Part shown: piece by piece, positions 63,636 to 64,000 of the stretch
How positions within the stretch are numbered: the stretch's first letter is position 1
Layout: every line of letters begins with the position of its first letter
From: Gracilariopsis chorda
Lineage: Eukaryota > Rhodophyta > Florideophyceae > Gracilariales > Gracilariaceae
DNA: 64,000 bases
Assembly: GCA_003194525.1 (NCBI GenBank)
Contig: NBIV01000087.1
Span: 221,059 to 285,058 of the forward strand
Reading direction: 5' to 3'
The notes under the pieces: generated by a model
The model's input: the letters and a program-made list of their open reading frames with translations, nothing else
The model's database searches: none
Told to the model about the DNA's origin: nothing
Position numbers and translations under genes: made by a program

Positions 63636-64000
63636 GGTTATGGGCCCAGCCCCGCTGACCGCTGCCGCTATCCCTTTCCGTATCGTTCGTCTGTCGCCGC
63701 TCTCCCTCACCGCCGTTCATCCGTTTCGCTGTTGTTGCCTCTTTCGTCGTTGCGTCGGGTGTCTTGATCCATTGTTGGTCGGTGTTGGTCATTCTCCTTG
63801 GGTTTGCGTTCCTCCCTGAGGGCGTTGTGGTGGTAGTGGTTCGACGTTTACTTCCTATCGTTGTTGAGTTGGGCCTCCGTTGTTGCCCGTGTTGTCGATC
63901 GCTATCTACTTTGTGTGTGACACTCCCTCTATCTTGGGTTTTGGATCCCCGAGTCGTTTGTCGGGTCGTATCCGTGAGGTCGAGTCGGTCTAGTTTCGAA
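63636..64000 (+). mobile_element. Start of a further F3 internal region
   Basis: Primer site GGTTATGGGCCCAG (63,636-63,649) and about 350 bp of F3 leader nearly identical to 57,563-57,928. The unit runs off the window. With the element before it, this is a tandem LTR-internal-LTR-internal arrangement. Confidence 0.88.

Noticed and set aside
1..64000. CRISPR arrays, rRNA genes and tRNA genes
   Set aside because: No regularly spaced repeat-spacer array, rRNA core or convincing tRNA A/B box pair was seen; initiator tRNA resemblance is limited to the primer sites.

Overview
This is nuclear DNA of a eukaryote with compact, mostly intron-free genes. Several genes carry plastid-type targeting leaders, and Ty1/copia retrotransposons are very abundant. 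The combination best fits a red alga, perhaps a florideophyte such as Chondrus crispus. That assignment is inference from gene style and content, because no marker gene in the window fixes the species.

The left part (1-17,519) is a gene cluster. In order it holds a NOPCHAP1/DUF4598-like snoRNP-assembly factor (-), a small secreted or single-pass membrane protein (+), a 2.7 kb gene-poor stretch, a SAPS-domain (PP6 regulatory-like) protein (-), and a small three-exon gene with an FCS-type zinc finger and a Tudor-like segment (-). A 50-bp minisatellite follows, then a plastid-type glycosyltransferase-family-3/TrpD-like protein (-), eIF3 subunit K (+), a secreted Hint (hedgehog-type autoprocessing) protein (+), an unrecognised polytopic membrane protein (-), and a plastid-type TauE/SafE permease (+). 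Neighbours are mostly divergent or convergent with short spacers. Clear spliceosomal introns are visible only in the zinc-finger gene, with a possible one in the NOPCHAP1-like gene.

From 17.5 to 20 kb the sequence is AT-rich and has no recognisable gene. From about 20 kb to the end it is a nest of LTR retrotransposons. One decayed Ty3/gypsy element with a chromodomain-like tail lies on the minus strand at 22.5-27.8 kb. The rest is copia, in four LTR families that I call F1 to F4 for this window only. The main copies are an F1 element (39,463-46,349), an F2 element (46,350-52,946) inserted in the F1 3' LTR, an F3 element on the minus strand (53,022-56,756) inserted in a second F2 leader, and an F3 element on the plus strand (56,757-63,635) abutting it. 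Truncated inverted F2 and F4 pieces fill 30.9-39.5 kb. No copy encodes an uninterrupted complete Gag-Pol: each carries stops, frameshifts or a deletion.

The copia families share features that go beyond their coding regions. All visible primer-binding sites read GGTTATGGGCCCAG, complementary to the anticodon stem-loop of initiator tRNA-Met, so priming by a tRNA half-molecule (as in Drosophila copia) is likely. The 5' leaders share a structured RNA module with compensatory base changes. The LTRs of all four families share a roughly 80-bp U3 cassette (GCGCATATGCGC palindrome, AACCCAACGTGAAA, CCAAT box). In F1, F2 and F4 the pol reading frame ends on codons supplied by the first bases of the 3' LTR.
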